A program made the position numbers and the translations under genes. 64,000 bases of DNA from Dactylis glomerata (lineage: Eukaryota; Streptophyta; Magnoliopsida; Poales; Poaceae): assembly GCA_007115705.1 (NCBI GenBank), contig QXEO01000411.1, positions 806,001 through 870,000 of the forward strand, given 5' to 3'. Below the pieces are notes generated by a model that saw nothing but the letters and a program-made list of their open reading frames with translations, ran no database searches and was not told the origin of the DNA. Of this stretch, positions 33,956 through 44,204 are shown one piece after another (position 1 is the first letter of the stretch; each line of letters opens with the position of its first letter).

Positions 33956-33960
33956 TTAAT
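33956..33960. repeat. Copia target-site duplication TTAAT, left
   Basis: TTAAT directly precedes the left LTR and recurs directly after the right LTR at 40533-40537. Confidence 0.88.
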
Positions 33961-35012
33961 TATTGGATAATTAGGCACAATTTCCATGATTAATTCCAGA
34001 ATATTAAACATGACAAAGCTAGCTACTACCACATGTAACTCGAACATACTAGATGTACTGAACAACAAGATGAACGGAAACAAGTAGCAGCAAAACATGT
34101 ACTCGCAGAACATGACGAACAGATAAACTGCAGTAGACCGCACGTACCGCTCGTTTGCAGATGTAGTCGTTGCAGTAACGTTGTTGATGACAACGTTGGA
34201 GAAGACCGGTCGATGCAGACGGTGATGAAGACGGCGGTAGGCTGCACCGCCCGACTTGGATGGAAGACGACCCGTGATGAAGAGCTTGAGCAGTCGCGCA
34301 GAGCGCTTCCCAAAAACCTAATTCGCCCTCTCCCGTACAGGATCGCAAAGGCGAGTGGTTCCGGAGACCTGCTCTCCCGTTCGCCGGTGCACGCCGGCGC
34401 TTGGGATGAGGTAGACTACGGAGGCGGCGCAAGCAGCGAGAGGTGGCAAAACCCTAGATCGGTTTCTGGTTCTATGCGGCGTGTAGCCGGGCAAGGATTT
34501 ATATAGGCGCGGACGCACAGCGGAAAAACCCTAGGCAACATGGGCCACGCCCACGTCCGAGTCGGTTACAGTAGCCCACGATCCGGGAGCGACCCGAACT
34601 GGCTAGCTGTGACGCGTCCGTCAAGGACTCGGTCAAACGCTCGGTTTTCCTGTGCACCAAAAAGATAAGCTCGGCTCCGAGGCTCAATTCCGCGGCGCGC
34701 GCGCGCGCGTCGTGACGTGTCGTGTCGAGTCGAGTCGAGTCGAGACGAGCGAGCGAGGAGGAGGAGGAGGAACGCGCGTGTGGCACTTCTCTTCTCACTC
34801 ACTTACCAAGTGGTGCAACACCCCACCTTATATGTTGGTCTACATCTCTCCCAACTTTCCATGTGGGACTAAACTTAGCTCCCACCCCTTGCCTTTGTGC
34901 AGCCAAAAACTTGGGCTGCATTCCAAATGGGCTCACACACATGGGCTTTGAGATTTCTAGGAATTTCTGAAATCTAGTATGGGCTCATATAAAATGGCCC
35001 AATATTTCAACA
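33961..35012 (-). repeat. 3' LTR of the Copia element
   Basis: 1,052 bp, about 97% similar to 39523-40532 apart from indels. A minus-strand TATA CTATATAAAT lies near 34498-34507. It contains a GC-rich segment near 34372-34400 missing from the other LTR. Confidence 0.93.
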
Positions 35013-35026
35013 ATCCCCCACCAGAT
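35013..35026 (-). promoter_or_regulatory. Polypurine tract of the Copia element
   Basis: Minus strand TCTGGTGGGGGAT abuts the 3' LTR, at the expected place. Confidence 0.6.
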
Positions 35027-35554
35027 CTCAAATGCCCATTTAGAGATTTGTCAAACCTCACTACTTGTTTATATACCAGTGTTTCAGCAGAGACTGTTAA
35101 GTTGAACTTCCGCCTAGAACCTTAAGCTACGTCTATCAGCAACTTGAACAATGGACTACGCCTTGAATTGCAAGTTTTGTGCGTCAAGATTTCACTCAAA
35201 GTCATAACCAGTACATGGCTACCAGTAGCCTACCCCGCGGGTTAGAGCATATGCGTCATACTCCATGGTCTCTTCATGAGTTTACTAGAGATCACCCAAA
35301 TCTCATAGACTGCGACGTTTAACAGTCGGACTCATATAGGTGTGTTCTTTCAAGAATGCTCTGTAGGACAGCATCTTTGCTAATCATAGCCAACAGAAAC
35401 ATATTAAGGCATGTTGCCAACCTGCCTTACAGATTTTGAGAGTTTTGCATCTTCACTTAGAGAGGGTTACAGAATACTCTCCTCAGTTAAACCACTAGCT
35501 TGTTTTCCCAGGTCCTAATTCACGGGATCTCCGATCACAAAGGTTGGGTTACCG

Positions 35555-38500
35555 CTATGGCATAACATCTATGGGTCTCAAACCCATCTCCCTCGATGCA
35601 CTATCTATCACATTGCGTGATAGCCCCTTAGTAAAGGGATCTGCCAGGTTTTTATCTGTTTGAATATACGTAACAGTTATTACTCCGGAGTTTCGCAATT
35701 TCCTGACAGACTTCAAACGTCTTTTAACGTGTCTTGATGACTTCGCGTTATCCTTAGAATTGTTCACTTTGACAATAACTGTTTGGTTGTCACAATTCAA
35801 GAGGATGGCCGGCACAGGTTTTTCAACCACCGGCAAGTCCATCAAGATCTCACGCAGCCATTCTGACTCTACAGTGGCTGTGTCTAAAGCAGTAAATTCT
35901 GCTTCCATAGTTGACCTCGTCAATATGGTTTGCCTACATGATCTCCATGATACGGCGCCACCTCCAAAGGTAAACACATACCCACTAGTGGCTTTGATAT
36001 CATCTACATCAGAGATCCAATTTGCGTCACTATATCCTTCAAGCACAGCAGGGTGCCCTGAATAGTGAATCCCGTAACTCATTGTACCACATAGATAGCG
36101 CATGACCCTTTCAAGTGCATGCCAATGATCAATACCCGGGTTTGACATGAACCTACTCAACTTGCTCACAGCAAAAGAGATGTCAGGTCTTGTCGCGCTC
36201 GCTAAGTACATGAGTGAACCAATGATCTGAGAATACCTCAGTTGATCTGTTGGTTCGTTCTTGTTCTTACGCAATATCACACTGGGATCATAAGGTGTTG
36301 GAGAAGACTTGCCATCAATAAAGCCAAACCGGCTCAAGATCTTCTCAACATAGTGGGATTGCGATAAAGTAATCCCACTCTCGTTCTTATTTAGCTTGAT
36401 GTTCAGGATCACATCAGCTTCTCCCAGATCTTTCATATCAAAGCACTTTGACAAGAAAGACTTGACCTCATGTATTACTTTCATGTTTGTACCAAAGATG
36501 AGAATATCATCAACGTACAAACACAATATAACACCTTCGCCCCCACCATGGCGATAGTAAACGCACTTGTCAGCCTCATTAACGACAAAATCAATAGAAG
36601 TTAAAGTTCTGTCAAACTTCTCATGACATTGCTTAGGTGCTTGTTTCAGGCCATATAAAGATTTTAGCAACTTGCACACCTTTGTCTCTTCACCTTTTAC
36701 TACAAATCCATCAGGCTGATCCATATAGATTTCCTCTTCCAACTCTCCATTGAGGAAAGCTGTCTTTACGTCCATTTGATGAACGATAAGACCATAAGAG
36801 GCAGCCATGGAAAGTAGTACTCGAATGGTGGTTAGTCTTGCGACAGGTGAATAGGTGTCAAAGTAATCTTTGCCTTCTCTCTGTGTGTAGCCTTTCGCTA
36901 CAAGTCTCGCCTTGTACTTCTCAATAGTACCATCAGGCCTTAGCTTCTTCTTGAACACCCACTTGCAGCCCACAGGCTTACAGCCATGGGGGCGCTCTGA
37001 TAATTCCCATGTTCCATTAGAAAGAATCGAGTCCATCTCATTCTGGACAGCTTCTTTCCAATCATCTGCATCTGATGATGCATATGCCTCAGCAATGGAC
37101 TTGGGAGTATCATCCACAAGGTACACAATGAAATCATCACCAAAGGACTTTGCAGTCCTCTGTCTCTTGCTCCTTGTAGGAGCTTCATTGTCATCCTTCT
37201 CATGAACGTTCTCAAAAACGTTCTCATGTGGTTGCTCAAAATAATCGTCAGATGCACTAGATTCAGGAATTATCTCAGAAGAAAATCTAGCAGTGCTATG
37301 CATATCTTTCATAGGAAACATATTCTCAAAAAATGTTGCATCACGAGATTCCATTATAGTGTCAACATGCATATCAGGTACCTCGGATTTAACTACTAAA
37401 AATCTATAGCCAATGCTCCGCTGAGCATAACCTAGAAAGATGCAATCCACAGTCTTTGGTCCGAGTTTGCGTTTCTTTGGGATGGGAATGTTGACCTTCG
37501 CCAAGCATCCCCAAGTGCGCAAATACGAAAGTGATGGCTTTCTCCCAACCCACTCCTCATAAGGGGTTTTATCTTTATTCTTGTTAGGAACTCTATTCAG
37601 AACATGACATGCAGTCAACAAAGCCTCCCCCCACCATGCCTTTGATAAACCAGCAGTGTCGAGCATGGAATTCACCAAGTCAGACAGAGTGCGGTTTTTC
37701 CTCTCGGCCACCCCATTAGATTGGGGCGAGTAGGGAGGCGTCCTCTCATGAATAATACCGTGTTCCTCACAGAATTCGTCAAAGATTTTAGGAAAATACT
37801 CTCCACCACGATCCGACCTAAGACGCTTGATCTTTCTCTCTAGTTGATTTTCAACTTCAGCCTTATAAATTTTAAAGTAGTCTAAAGCTTCATCTTTAGT
37901 TCGCAACAAGTAAACATAGCAAAATCTAGTCGCATCATCAATCAATGTCATGAAATATCTCTTTTCACCTTTTGTCAACACACCATTCATCTCGCATAGA
38001 TCAGAATGTATGAGTTCTAGAGGTGCCAAGTTTCTCTCCTCGGCCGCCGTATGAGGCTTATGAGGTTGCTTCGATTGCACACAACTATGGCACTTAGAAC
38101 CTTTGGCAATAGTGAATTTCGGAATTAAACTCATGCTGGATAACCGAGACATCAAACCAAAATTAATGTGACATAAACGAGAATGCCAAATACTGGTATC
38201 ATCATTAACACCGCCACAAATATGGTTCACGGATTTATTACAGAAATCTGAAAGTGAAAAGCGGAACAAGCCTCCGCACTCATAGCCTTTTCCAATAAAT
38301 TGTCCATGCTTGGAAATGACTACCTTATTCGACTCTAACACAACCTTAAACCCATCTCTGCAGAGAAGGGAACCGCTAACAAGATTCTTGTTCATAGAAG
38401 GGACATGCTGCACATTCCTCAGCTGCACGATCTTCCCCGAAGTGAACTTCAGATCTACCGTGCCAACACCACGAACAGAGGCATGTGACCCATTGCCCAT

Positions 38501-38749
38501 TAGGACGGAGGAATCCCGTGCGGCCTGGTAAGAAGTGAACATAGAGATGTCAGCACACACATGAACGTTTGCACCCGTATCAATCCACCAAGAGGGAGAT
38601 TGAAATACCGAAAGAACAGTAAATAGATTACCATACCCATCAGTATTGCTAGCAGTCACGACGTTGACACTCTTGGCCCTTTTCCCTCTGCGGTCTGCGC
38701 GTTCTGGGCAGTCCTTGGAAAGTGGCCGGGCTCTCCACAAGTGAAACAA
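35555..38749 (-). CDS. Copia pol polyprotein (protease, integrase, RT, RNase H), open over 1,064 codons
   Basis: The open frame starts within the zinc knuckle because of the gag frameshift. The protease active site is WWIDTGAN (residues 54-61). The GAG-pre-integrase region has WHSRLCHINF (about 188-197). Integrase shows D250 (IHSDL), D313 (RSDRGGEY) and E349 (GVAERKNR), a D-x62-D-x35-E arrangement. RT has WVFKKKLRPDG, QMDVKTAFLNGELEEEIYM and the catalytic YVDD near residue 744. RNase H has GYSDANW and STMEAEFTAL, and the C-terminus is ADPFTKGLSR. Length and order fit a normal Copia pol. The frame is intact, but without an in-frame gag junction it would need rescue or frameshifting. Confidence 0.93.
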   Translation of the reverse strand: MFHLWRARPLSKDCPERADRRGKRAKSVNVVTASNTDGYGNLFTVLSVFQSPSWWIDTGANVHVCADISMFTSYQAARDSSVLMGNGSHASVRGVGTVDLKFTSGKIVQLRNVQHVPSMNKNLVSGSLLCRDGFKVVLESNKVVISKHGQFIGKGYECGGLFRFSLSDFCNKSVNHICGGVNDDTSIWHSRLCHINFGLMSRLSSMSLIPKFTIAKGSKCHSCVQSKQPHKPHTAAEERNLAPLELIHSDLCEMNGVLTKGEKRYFMTLIDDATRFCYVYLLRTKDEALDYFKIYKAEVENQLERKIKRLRSDRGGEYFPKIFDEFCEEHGIIHERTPPYSPQSNGVAERKNRTLSDLVNSMLDTAGLSKAWWGEALLTACHVLNRVPNKNKDKTPYEEWVGRKPSLSYLRTWGCLAKVNIPIPKKRKLGPKTVDCIFLGYAQRSIGYRFLVVKSEVPDMHVDTIMESRDATFFENMFPMKDMHSTARFSSEIIPESSASDDYFEQPHENVFENVHEKDDNEAPTRSKRQRTAKSFGDDFIVYLVDDTPKSIAEAYASSDADDWKEAVQNEMDSILSNGTWELSERPHGCKPVGCKWVFKKKLRPDGTIEKYKARLVAKGYTQREGKDYFDTYSPVARLTTIRVLLSMAASYGLIVHQMDVKTAFLNGELEEEIYMDQPDGFVVKGEETKVCKLLKSLYGLKQAPKQCHEKFDRTLTSIDFVVNEADKCVYYRHGGGEGVILCLYVDDILIFGTNMKVIHEVKSFLSKCFDMKDLGEADVILNIKLNKNESGITLSQSHYVEKILSRFGFIDGKSSPTPYDPSVILRKNKNEPTDQLRYSQIIGSLMYLASATRPDISFAVSKLSRFMSNPGIDHWHALERVMRYLCGTMSYGIHYSGHPAVLEGYSDANWISDVDDIKATSGYVFTFGGGAVSWRSCRQTILTRSTMEAEFTALDTATVESEWLREILMDLPVVEKPVPAILLNCDNQTVIVKVNNSKDNAKSSRHVKRRLKSVRKLRNSGVITVTYIQTDKNLADPFTKGLSRNVIDSASREMGLRPIDVMP

Positions 38750-39483
38750 GTCAGATCACTCCTGTCCCTGTTCGGCTTCTTCTTCTTGAAGGTTGTAGTC
38801 TTTACAGGCTTGTTGAAAGAGGGCTTGAAGTTCCCTTTATTCTTGCTTGAGGATTTGCCTTTCTGCTGGACAAAGTTAGCAGTAGCATGACCCTCTCCTT
38901 TCTCAGTAGTGTCCTTAGCACGAGCCTTCTCCTCAACATCAAGGGACGCTATCAGATTTTCAACTGATATCTCCTGTCTCTTGTGTTTGAGAGCTGTGGC
39001 GAAGTTCCTCCATGAAGGGGGCAACTTAGCAATAATGCAACCCGCCACAAACTTGTCGGGTAAGGCACACTTAAGGAGTTCGAGCTCTTTGGCAATGCAC
39101 TGTATCTCATGAGCTTGTTGAACCACAGGAAGGTCCTTAGTCATCTTAAAATCATGAAAGCTCTCCATGATGTACAGTTCACTGCCAGCATCTGCAGCAC
39201 CAAACTTGGCGTCCAGTGCGTCCCAGAGCTCTTTCCCGTCTTTTATGTGCATAAACACATCACACAGACGGTCAGCAAGAATGCTCAGAATGCATCCCAC
39301 AAAGATAGTATTGGCTTCCTCGAACTTTTTCTGATCATCGTCAGACATAGTTCCTTCAGGTTTGCCTTTACTAATCTGGAACACTTTCATCGTGGTCAGC
39401 CAAAGCTCAGCTTTGTACTGCCACCTCTTGAAGTGCACACCGGTAAATTTATCCGGCCTCAGTGCATCGATAAAACCAGCCAT
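38656..39483 (-). pseudogene. Copia gag, frameshifted in its zinc knuckle
   Basis: The ATG at 39483 starts 40 bp inside the LTR (MAGFIDALRPDKFTG). The body is a typical Copia gag of the UBN2/Retrotran_gag_2 kind, with FKRWQYKAELWL, ELWDALDAKFG, VAGCIIAKLPPSWRNF and a basic C-terminal region. It reaches the nucleic-acid-binding zinc knuckle as CFTCGEPGHF and then leaves frame. The second half of the knuckle (SKDCPER) is found in the pol frame, so one base is missing in a short T run near 38727. 275 codons are open; the last about 20 residues are out-of-frame tail. Gag would package the element RNA. Confidence 0.85.
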
Positions 39484-39522
39484 TGATAATTCAGGAAATT
39501 GCCTACAATTAGGTTTTTGGAT

Positions 39523-40532
39523 TGTTGGATAATTAGGCACAATTTCCATGATTAATTCCAGAATATTAAACATGACAAAGCTAGCTACTACCACATGTAA
39601 CTCGAACATACTAGATGTACTGAACAACAAGATGAACGGAAACAAGTAGCAGCGAAACATGTACTCGCAGAACATGACGAACAGATAAACTGCAGTAGAC
39701 CGCATGTACCGCTCGTTTGCAGATGTAGTCGTTGCAGTAACGTTGTTGATGACAACGTTGGAGAAGACCGGTCGATGCAGACGGCGATGAAGACGGCGGT
39801 AGGCTGCACCGCCCGACTTGGATAGAAGACGACCCGTGATGAAGAGCTTGAGCAGTCGCGCAGAGCGCTTCCCAAAAACCTAATTCGCCCTCTCCCGTAC
39901 AGGATCGCAAAGGCGAGTGGTTCCGGAGACCTGCTTGGGATGAGGTAGACTACGGAGGCGGCGCAAGCAGCGAGAGGTGGCAAAACCCTAGATCGGTCTC
40001 TGGTTCTATGCGGCGTGTAGCCGGGCAAGGATTTATATAGGCGCGGACGCACAGCGGAAAAACCCTAGGCAACGTGGGCCACGCCCACGTCCGAGTCGGT
40101 TACAGTAGCCCACGATCCGGGAGCGACCCGAACTGGCTAGCTGTGACGCGTCCGTCAAGGACTCGGTCAAACGCTCGGTTTTCCTGTGCACAAGATAAGC
40201 TCGGCTCCGAGGCTCAATTCCGCAAACCGCGGCGCGCGCGCGTCGTGTCGAGTCGAGTCGAGACGAGCCGAGCGAGCGAGGAGGAGGAGGAGCGCGCGTG
40301 TGGCACTTCTCTTCTCACTCACTTACCAAGTGGTGCAACACCCCACCTTATATGTTGGTCTACATCTCTCCCAACTTTCCATGTGGGACTAAACTTAGCT
40401 CCCACCCCTTGCCTTTGTGCAGCCAAAAACTTGGGCTGCATTCCAAATGGGCTCACACACATGGGCTTTGAGATTTCTAGGAATTTCTGAAATCTAGTAT
40501 GGGCTCATATAAAATGGCCCAATATTTCAACA
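39523..40532 (-). repeat. 5' LTR of the Copia element (promoter LTR)
   Basis: 1,010 bp, TGTTGGATAATT..CAACA. The minus-strand TATA lies near 40032-40041. The gag frame stays open upstream into this LTR by chance; the likely gag ATG lies inside the element at 39483. Confidence 0.93.
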
Positions 40533-40537
40533 TTAAT
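40533..40537. repeat. Copia target-site duplication TTAAT, right
   Basis: Matches 33956-33960 and follows ..TTTCAACA. Confidence 0.88.
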
Positions 40538-41330
40538 CACTCCCCTAACCGCTCTTTCCGGTCCCCTTGAGTTCCGAACTCCACTCTCTAGTGTCGTTGC
40601 GCCGTTTGATCTCTCCTCTCTGTCCGCGCTGGGGAAGCCTCCGCCTCCTACTCCATTCCCATTAGTTGTCGTGGTCTTGCAACGCCTATGCACTGGCGGT
40701 GGAGGCCCTGGCAGGATGATAAGAGGATGAGAGGGTGCCACGGGTACGCCGCCATGTACTTCCGGCGACGTTATTCCAACTGTGGAGCAGTTGGTGCTGC
40801 TGTCTGGTAGCTCGCCATTGCGAAGATGCTTTGGCCACCGTATTGTGGTGGGATGGCACATACAGTTGTAGGTTGGAGAAATATCTTTGATCCTGTTAGT
40901 GAGGAAGAAATTCTGCACGTGCAGGGGATGCAACACGAATTGGTGAAGGGATTGATTCGACGATGAAAATGATAGAAAAAAGATAGGAGACGTGATAAAT
41001 CTGATAGGGGAGGCCAATGGGGCGGCGCACTTTGGTGCCATAGGGGTGCCGGTGTCTTGTGATGCGGTGGGGCAGGCGTGGCGGCTTGTGGTGGTTGAGT
41101 CGAGAAAGAAACTAGGGGTGGAAGATGAATATGACACGTTGGCCAACTTTTTGAGTGAGAACAAAAGTTTAAAATTATTTTTATTATCTTACAAGTAAAA
41201 TAAGTTCAGGGTTCAAAATAAATTCGGAGACAAGTTCAAAGTGCCTATTTTGGAATTAGAACTTAGTGGGTCCATTTAGCTTTTGTCTACAAGTTCTAAG
41301 GTTTGATGTAGACTTTTTGTGCGATGTAAA

Positions 41331-41520
41331 GACGGGTTGTGTGATTGCTTCATATAGCCGATCGACTATGCATGCACGTATGGCACTAAACTAATCAAGA
41401 GGAACGAAAGGGCAGACCAAAATTGTAGCTACTAGAGATCGATCAGATCAACATCCATGGATGCACGCGCTCCGTATGCATATACGCTGTATGTCGACCG
41501 AGAGACACAAATCGAGCGGC
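41331..41520. promoter_or_regulatory. 3' flank of the MIZ1-like gene
   Basis: About 190 bp between the stop codon and the inverted-repeat transposon. It probably contains the 3' UTR (minus strand). No clear AATAAA signal was seen. Confidence 0.4.
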
Positions 41521-42489
41521 TCAGAGCCGAACGAAAAAGACGGCGAGCTCCGGGCAGTCGCCGCCGTGCGGTCCGAGCATGTACAGCGACTCCGAGTCCC
41601 GAGACCCAATGACGTGCTCGAAGCACCCCCGCATGTACGCCATCTCCCCGTCCGGCGCGTCCGCGCCTGCCCTCCCGGGGAGCACGCCGCCGCCCATGGA
41701 CACCGCCCACAGCGTCTCCAGCACCGACACGTCAACGTCCGTCGCCTCCCTCCGCACCGCGTACCCCACCCTTTTCCCGTTGCAGAACATGGTCCAGATC
41801 GGCTCCTCCAGCAGCCACCCCTCGTCGTCGTGCCCGGCGCCGCTGCCGCCGGCTTCGACCGCGCCGCTGCCGTGCTCCTCCACGACGTGCTTCTTCTCGC
41901 ACTCCAGCACGAGGCGCGCGCCCGCGGTGGTGCCGATCTCGCGGAGCAGCACGTGCGTCTGGAGCGCGAGCTCCACCACGAGCGCTGGCCGGCATCGCGG
42001 GTTCTCCTGCAGCGCCAGCGCCACGCGGCCGTCGCGGTAGCCGAAGAGCGTGCCGGTCATGCGCCGGTGCGACGAAGACGTCCCTGCGGTGCCGCCCGTG
42101 GGCGAGATGAGGTGCGACAGGAAAGAGTCGGACGAGGAGAGCCGCGCTGGCGACGCCGACCCCGCCGCCGAACCGGCTGCGGGCTGCGGCAGAAGGAGCC
42201 GCCCGCACCGCGGCGCCGTCAGCACCGGGAGCGACCGGCACATGCTCTGGAACATACGCACGGGCTTGGAGCGGCGCGCAGGCCTCCGCCGCTTTGGGGG
42301 CTCCTCCAGCGCGTGGCCCCGCGCCACAGCGGGCGTAGGGGACGGAGCGGACGGTGATGGGGATGGGGACGAAGACGGGGACGGAGACGTCGACGGGGAT
42401 GCGAGCTGCAGGTAGCTGTCCACGGACGACATGGAAGAAGCTTGCCGCGTCCTGCTGCGGTCGCGGTTGGGCGCCGCGGCGTCGGCCAT
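41521..42489 (-). CDS. MIZU-KUSSEI1-like (DUF617 / MIZ1 domain) protein, intronless host gene
   Basis: 322 residues. I chose the ATG at 42489 (MADAAAPNRDRSRT) because its context AAGACCATGGCC is strong and the open upstream part has no family features. The N-terminal 140 residues are low-complexity, Ser/Pro-rich, with a basic KRRRPARRSKP patch. Residues about 144-322 are the plant-specific MIZ1 domain: GTLFGYRDGRVALALQENPR, LVVELALQTHVLLREI, LVLECEKK, LLEEPIWTMFCNGKRVGYAV, RREATDVDV, PDGEMAYMRGCFEHVIGS, and ELAVFFVRL at the very end, as usual for the family. Arabidopsis MIZ1 is needed for root hydrotropism; other members are poorly known, so the role here is open. High GC is normal for grass genes. 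No defects were seen. Confidence 0.95.
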   Translation of the reverse strand: MADAAAPNRDRSRTRQASSMSSVDSYLQLASPSTSPSPSSSPSPSPSAPSPTPAVARGHALEEPPKRRRPARRSKPVRMFQSMCRSLPVLTAPRCGRLLLPQPAAGSAAGSASPARLSSSDSFLSHLISPTGGTAGTSSSHRRMTGTLFGYRDGRVALALQENPRCRPALVVELALQTHVLLREIGTTAGARLVLECEKKHVVEEHGSGAVEAGGSGAGHDDEGWLLEEPIWTMFCNGKRVGYAVRREATDVDVSVLETLWAVSMGGGVLPGRAGADAPDGEMAYMRGCFEHVIGSRDSESLYMLGPHGGDCPELAVFFVRL

Positions 42490-42833
42490 GGTCTTTGGAT
42501 CGAGGGAGACGAGAGCTACCGGCGGTGCTACGGCGGCCGGCGCTGCTCGCTCCCTCTCTCCCACTGCCTCGAATGTGTGTACAACGTGTGCCTCGCGGTG
42601 CTCATTGGAGGACGCCGGGGCGAGGTCTTTGATGGCGCCATTTTCCGTTCGAGCTGCCGGATGTGGAGGCGGCCGATTTGGGATGGTCGTTCGCGCGGTT
42701 CGTCGCCAGTGGCGCGCAACCATCAATTCCGATTGTGGATTCTGCGGCGGAGAAGCCCTCGGGCTATTCTATGCTGGGCTTCCGATTGAGGGAGGATGAT
42801 AAGCCCAAATAGGGCCTTAGGCGTATAGCCCAT
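42490..42833 (-). promoter_or_regulatory. Promoter and 5' leader region of the MIZ1-like gene
   Basis: About 345 bp of non-TE sequence lie between the ATG and an inverted-repeat element. The part next to the gene is GC-rich. No clear TATA box was found. The neighbouring element may supply or limit upstream control sites. Confidence 0.45.
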
Positions 42834-43494
42834 GATTGATATTGGCTTTTTCCAAATATTCTAAAGCACGCCCATTGCAGGACGCATTGCATCCCGCCTG
42901 TGGGTTTCGGCCGACTGGCCGGCCCATGTTCGGGTTTCGACTTTTTTCGTTTCGGTACGTTTTTCTATATTTGAAAAGTTAAACAAATTTAAAAAACAAT
43001 TTTCGGAAATGCAAAAATTTGTAATTTAGATAAAACAGAAAATGAACATTTTTCGAATTTGAACCAGTTTTGAATTTGAACAGATTTTGATATGAACAAA
43101 CTTCAAATATGAACAAAATTCGAATATGAACGAATTTGGATTTGAACAATTTCGAAATTTGAAGAAAATTCATAGTATGAACAAAATTCAAAATCAAACA
43201 AAATTTCAAAATCAAAAAATAAAATTCAAACCTGGGAAAAATATTCCGAATTTGAACAAAATTTGAATTTGAAAAAAATCAAAAGTGAACAAACTTCAAA
43301 GTAGAACAAAATTCAAATCTGAACACAAAATAAATCCAGATACAAACCACGAAAACCCCTAGAAACCAAGAAAAACTGCAAAAACCCAAAAAAAGTCATG
43401 AAAAAAAGAACAATTCAAACAATAAAGCACCCTTTTAGTGGGCCGACCCATCGCGCTACGGGCGGGATATTAATTGGAATAGCCAATATCAATC
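42834..43494. mobile_element. 661-bp inverted-repeat element with a degenerate TTTGAACAAAATT array
   Basis: GATTGATATTGGCT at 42834-42847 is inverted at 43481-43494, and similarity continues inward (TTCCAA, CCCGCC, GGCCGAC). The middle (about 42960-43330) is a degenerate series of 15-17-bp AT-rich units around GAATTTGAACAAAATT. There is no coding capacity and no TSD was recognised, so this is a non-autonomous TIR element of unknown superfamily. Confidence 0.55.
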
Positions 43495-44204
43495 AGCTTC
43501 ACTTCACTGCTACTTTGGAAAAAACAAATCAGTGCTACTCTCTTTCTCAAAAAAGAAGAAAGTTGTTTTGGCTAGCACATGAACCAATTATATATGGAAA
43601 ATGCGTAAAAACAAATGTGAAAATTGAAACAAAATATTTCTTATAACTTGGAACATTCTTTAACATTTCAAAATATGTTTTCAAACAATAGGTTCATATG
43701 CACCTCGAAGCTAAATTGGATTTTCAGAAAACTATACTACTACTTTATCCTCTTTGCGAGAAAGCTATTATGTGCTAGACAAACTTCAGTGATACACTAC
43801 TTTGCTTGCACACAACCGTGCATGCTCGAGAACATATCAAGATATCACTATTCACATGATACCATGCCACCACATCTGAAAATTTGAATTCTTAAGTTTC
43901 AAAAAATTGGAAAACAAATGTGTGTTCACAAGATATGTGTCCGCGTTCTCTATAATTTTCATAACCAAATTAGAAATACACCTAGAGAAAGAAAAAAAGA
44001 AAAATCAACATGTGAATACTAGTATTTGTCCTTCTATCTATTGTGACAATGTTCATGTTGGATTTGTATTTTCAGTTTATTTATGTAAAATGTGAAATTT
44101 AATTCTGTTGAATATAAGATCGTAGCCACACATGTCGTGACCGCTAACAATTTCTTTTGAAAGTTTTTAAAAATTAGTAAATTTGAATTTTCAAGAGTGG
44201 TAGC
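43495..44204. other. Unassigned AT-rich sequence
   Basis: No gene, RNA or repeat structure is supported. It ends at the LTR of the Athila-like element. GTAGC at 44200-44204 would be that element's TSD, but the other copy is outside the window. Confidence 0.5.

Larger units (their letters stand above)
33961..40532 (-). mobile_element. Full-length Copia LTR retrotransposon
   Basis: 6,572 bp with LTRs of 1,052 bp (left) and 1,010 bp (right) and TSD TTAAT (33956-33960 and 40533-40537). LTR ends are TGTTGG..CAACA; the left copy has TA in place of TG at its first two bases. In minus orientation it carries gag and a long pol in the Copia order protease-integrase-RT-RNase H. A polypurine tract TCTGGTGGGGGAT abuts the left LTR. 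No standard PBS was recognised after the right LTR. The LTRs differ by a few substitutions plus a 28-bp and smaller indels. Confidence 0.95.
33643..41330. mobile_element. Inverted-repeat DNA transposon (possibly Mutator-like), split by a Copia element
   Basis: The left segment near 33670-33770 (GAACTTGTAAGC, ACCCTCAACTTTAATTC, AAAATCGGCAC, TCTATTTTAAA) matches, in reverse complement and with divergence, the right segment near 41205-41300 (GAACTTGTAGAC, AAGTTCTAATTC, AAAATAGGCAC, TTTATTTTGAACCCTGAACT). Removing the Copia insertion joins the halves into about 1.1 kb with long, diverged terminal inverted repeats and no coding capacity. Exact ends and TSD were not found, so the family is open. 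Confidence 0.55.

Noticed and set aside
40505..41164. A 219-codon minus-strand frame right of the Copia
   Set aside because: It starts in the inverted-repeat element and ends in the Copia LTR; composition and lack of domains indicate chance.
41461..42357. A 298-codon plus-strand frame opposite the MIZ1-like gene
   Set aside because: Arg/His/Pro-rich shadow of a GC-rich gene; the minus strand encodes a clear MIZ1 domain.
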